The notes under the pieces are model-generated. The model did not search any database. It saw only the letters and a program-made list of their open reading frames with translations, and was not told where the DNA came from. Shown here piece by piece: positions 63,788-64,000 of a stretch of DNA of 64,000 nucleotides. The position numbers were made by a program, and so were the translations under genes. The stretch lies in the NCBI GenBank assembly GCA_904420445.1, contig CAJFVJ010000002.1, positions 247,011 through 311,010 on the forward strand. The letters run 5' to 3'. This DNA is from Candidatus Adamsella avium (GTDB lineage: Bacteria; Cyanobacteriota; Vampirovibrionia; Gastranaerophilales; CAJFVJ01). The stretch's first letter is position 1; every line of letters begins with the position of its first letter.

Positions 63788-64000
63788 ATGAAGAAGCTTG
63801 GATTTACGCTGGCGGAAGTGTTGCTGGCAGTGGCAATATTGGGAGTAGTAGCAGCAGTCACAATAGGCGTGCTGAGGAATGTAATACCTGAGGACTACAC
63901 GTATACCTCGAAGAAAGCATCGGTAACCCTTAGCGAAGGAGTAAAAACGATACTTGAGGATGACAAGAAATATCCGAGCAAAGAATTCAAAAACGGAGAG
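63788..64000 (+). CDS. Type IV pilin-like / pseudopilin protein, 3'-truncated by window edge
   Basis: The first 71 codons are visible and open to the last base. MKKLGFTLAEVLLAVAILGV is a prepilin signal: a basic leader ending in G6, cut before Phe7, then a hydrophobic helix with Glu at mature position 5 (the conserved pilin Glu). Residues about 30-71 turn polar. Such proteins enter the inner membrane, are trimmed by PilD and assemble into pili or type II pseudopili. GGAG lies 7 nt before the ATG. GTA, GCA and CTG are used more than in the neighbours, where GTT and GCT dominate. Confidence 0.85.
   Translation, partial: MKKLGFTLAEVLLAVAILGVVAAVTIGVLRNVIPEDYTYTSKKASVTLSEGVKTILEDDKKYPSKEFKNGE

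Overview
The window is visibly AT-rich and comes from a diderm bacterium: it carries two TolC-family outer-membrane proteins, a MacA/MacB-type exporter, a heptosyltransferase-like enzyme and an S-layer-homology (SLH) protein of the kind that ties an outer envelope to peptidoglycan. The right edge opens a pseudopilin-like protein whose N-terminus contains GFTLAEVLLAVAILGVV. That motif, the SLH protein in a diderm, and several unrelated proteins beginning MQIN with an early FG fit the non-photosynthetic cyanobacterial relatives (Melainabacteria / Gastranaerophilales). This placement is inference from style; no rRNA is present.

Layout. 1-5976: two alpha-amylase-superfamily (GH13) proteins in line, the first cut by the window edge. 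6088-6603: membrane-anchored thioredoxin. 6690-8757 (minus): two paralogous proteins with one EF-hand-like loop each, with a 53-residue peptide gene between them; an identical 19-bp AT-rich motif lies upstream of two of these units. 8920-12580: a cobalamin-binding-type radical SAM protein, a small coiled-coil protein, a membrane-anchored hypothetical and a SIMPL-domain lipoprotein. 12681-14521: an orphan phage tail-fibre-like pair.

14613-29494 is a surface-glycan locus: GT2, GT4 and two GT61 glycosyltransferases, a GT2/GT-B fusion, a GT2/pyruvyltransferase fusion, two DUF1796 proteins, a radical SAM enzyme and a NodB-type deacetylase. Four GT2 genes share a nearly identical stretch of about 160 bp at their 5' ends and then diverge. 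One DUF1796 gene is out of frame at an A8 tract, and one nucleotide restores a protein of family length. 29495-34507: dispersed repeats, two CX5R phosphatase-like paralogs, tRNA-Arg(ACG), a GT9 enzyme, a methyltransferase and a hydrophobic hypothetical.

34595-48299 is mostly housekeeping: DUF475/TerC-like membrane protein, PFL/ACT pair, TrkA-TrkH potassium uptake, SNF2 helicase, RdgB-UppS, PadR regulator and a dicarboxylate symporter. 48303-54857: a 945-residue repeat protein, a small hypothetical, a metallophosphoesterase, an exported coiled coil, the SLH protein and a second MQIN protein. 54912-57338: split chromate transporter and a lone bioA. 57437-63443: a tripartite MacAB-TolC-like exporter operon plus a second TolC-like gene. 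The end holds about 340 bp of very AT-rich DNA and the start of a pseudopilin gene.

The most unusual material is the glycan locus (shared 5' cassettes, fusions, homopolymer-gated gene), the small Gly/Asn-tailed peptide with its EF-hand neighbours and nearby radical SAM gene, and the short N-terminal motif shared by otherwise unrelated proteins.
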